Below are positions 6,435 through 7,363 of a stretch of 7,363 nt of DNA, piece by piece. Both the position numbers and the translations under genes were made by a program. Position 1 is the first letter of the stretch, and each line of letters starts with the position of its first letter. Location: positions 1 through 7,363 of the forward strand of contig JAIENF010000400.1 of assembly GCA_019751575.1 (NCBI GenBank). Direction: 5' to 3'. The stretch comes from Burkholderiales bacterium. Lineage in GTDB: Bacteria; Pseudomonadota; Gammaproteobacteria; Burkholderiales; CAIKXV01. The notes beneath the pieces are model-generated. The model made no database searches. It was given only the letters and a program-made list of their open reading frames with translations, and was not told the origin of the DNA.

Positions 6435-7339
6435 CAGTGTGCCCCCCCGCTGCGGTTGACCGGTGTTGACGTGCCGGATGCGCCGGCCAGCGCCCGTGCC
6501 AGCGCGCGTTCGACCAGCACCCCGACCAGGTTGCGGCGATAGGCTGCCGTGGCGTGCAGGTCGTCGGCCGGATCGCAGTCGCCGGCCGCTGCACAGGCAG
6601 CCTCGCCGATCGACGTCGCATTGACGACCTGGCCGTCGAGCTTCGCCTCGGCCGCGGCCAGCCGGCGCGGCCGGTCGGACGCGCCGATCACGCCGATGTG
6701 GGTGTTCATCGCACGGCCGGCGGCATCGAGGTCGAACCAGACCGCGGTACCGGCCATCGCGAAGTCGCCATGCCGGCGCGCGAGCTCTTCGAACGCGCTG
6801 GCGCGGCCGGCAGGCCAGGCCGGGAAGGTGACCGCGGTGATCAGTTCATCGGGCTGCAGCACCGTGGTCAGCGCGCCCTCGAAGAAATCGGCGGCGGCCA
6901 CGCTGCGGTTGCCGCGCTGGCTGGCGATCTCGATCGTCGCATCGCAGGCCACCGCGATGCCGGGCAGCTCCGCCGCCGGATCGGCGTGCGCGAGGCTGCC
7001 ACCGACGGTGCCGCGATTCCGGATCTGGTAGTGCGCGACATGCTGGATGGCTTCGGCCAGCAGGGGCAGCGCGGTCTTCAGGCGCGCGTCGCGTTCGATG
7101 TCTCGCCAGCGCACCTTGGCACCCATGCGCACGCCCTTGGCGTCGATCTCGATGCGGTCCATGCCCTGCAGCCGCCGCAGGTCGACCAGCAGGCGCGGCG
7201 AAGCGAGGCGGAAGGCCAGCACCGGCATCAGGCTCTGGCCGCCGGCGATCGGCTTTGCGTCGCCGTCGGGGTGGGCAAGCAGCGCGAGGGCTTCGGGCAG
7301 GGTGGCCGGAGCGGCGTATTCGAACTGGGGAGGCTTCAT
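6434..7339 (-). CDS. CoxM-type FAD-binding subunit of molybdenum hydroxylase
   Basis: A 301-residue FAD-binding subunit of the same enzyme, handing electrons from the iron-sulfur clusters to an acceptor. FAD-contact motifs are intact: AGGQSLMP at 32-39 and GTVGGSLAHAD at 110-120. The C-terminal CO_deh_flav_C domain shows FEELARRHGDFAMAG at 183-197 and AYRRN near 266-270. Length matches the family (about 270-300). The start MKPPQFEYAAPATLPEAL matches the usual family N-terminus; only 24 bases of upstream sequence are visible and no clear Shine-Dalgarno or promoter is seen there. It is the first visible gene of the M-S-L set, the same order as coxMSL in CO-oxidising bacteria, but the large subunit argues against CO as substrate. 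A run of seven G lies at codons just before its stop (see findings). Confidence 0.95.
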   Translation of the reverse strand: MKPPQFEYAAPATLPEALALLAHPDGDAKPIAGGQSLMPVLAFRLASPRLLVDLRRLQGMDRIEIDAKGVRMGAKVRWRDIERDARLKTALPLLAEAIQHVAHYQIRNRGTVGGSLAHADPAAELPGIAVACDATIEIASQRGNRSVAAADFFEGALTTVLQPDELITAVTFPAWPAGRASAFEELARRHGDFAMAGTAVWFDLDAAGRAMNTHIGVIGASDRPRRLAAAEAKLDGQVVNATSIGEAACAAAGDCDPADDLHATAAYRRNLVGVLVERALARALAGASGTSTPVNRSGGAH

Positions 7340-7363
7340 CTGGGGGGCTCGAGGGTGGAATCG

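Overview
This 7.4-kb window is GC-rich and gene-dense, with strong G/C bias at third codon positions. All seven supported genes lie on the minus strand. A Bug/TctC-type solute-binding protein together with a CoxMSL-type molybdenum hydroxylase suggests a betaproteobacterium, most likely Burkholderiales (Alcaligenaceae- or Comamonadaceae-like). That taxonomic call is inference; no rRNA or marker gene is present.

Read in the direction of transcription (right to left), the order is: an FAD subunit (7339-6434), a two-[2Fe-2S] subunit (6434-5898) and a molybdopterin-binding catalytic subunit (5901-3544) of a xanthine dehydrogenase/CO dehydrogenase-family enzyme. These are followed by a Bug-family periplasmic binding protein (3487-2459), an isocitrate lyase/PEP mutase-superfamily lyase (2368-1475), a D-2-hydroxyacid dehydrogenase (1440-415), and the N-terminal 135 residues of a ModA-like type 2 substrate-binding domain without a signal peptide (406 to beyond the left edge). 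The three hydroxylase genes overlap by 1 and 4 bases. The other gaps are 56, 90, 34 and 8 bases, so the whole set looks like one catabolic operon. A TACAAT box in the 90-base gap could be an internal promoter for the downstream genes.

A plausible joint role is uptake and breakdown of an organic acid or (hetero)aromatic compound. The Bug protein would capture a carboxylate outside the cell, the molybdenum enzyme would hydroxylate or oxidise a substrate, the lyase would cleave a C-C bond of a 2-hydroxy-dicarboxylate-like intermediate, and the dehydrogenase would interconvert a 2-oxo and a 2-hydroxy acid. The substrate cannot be read from the sequence. The catalytic subunit has TYRAPGR where true CO dehydrogenases have AYRCSFR, so this is not a CO-oxidising enzyme.

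There are no RNA genes, insertion sequences, CRISPR arrays, phage genes or convincing terminators. No stretch of 300 bases lacks a gene. The most interesting details are the Arg-to-Pro change in the lyase's usual ARTDA motif, the unusual active-site loop of the molybdenum enzyme, a G7 run at the FAD/FeS gene junction, and the signal-less binding domain at the operon's distal end.
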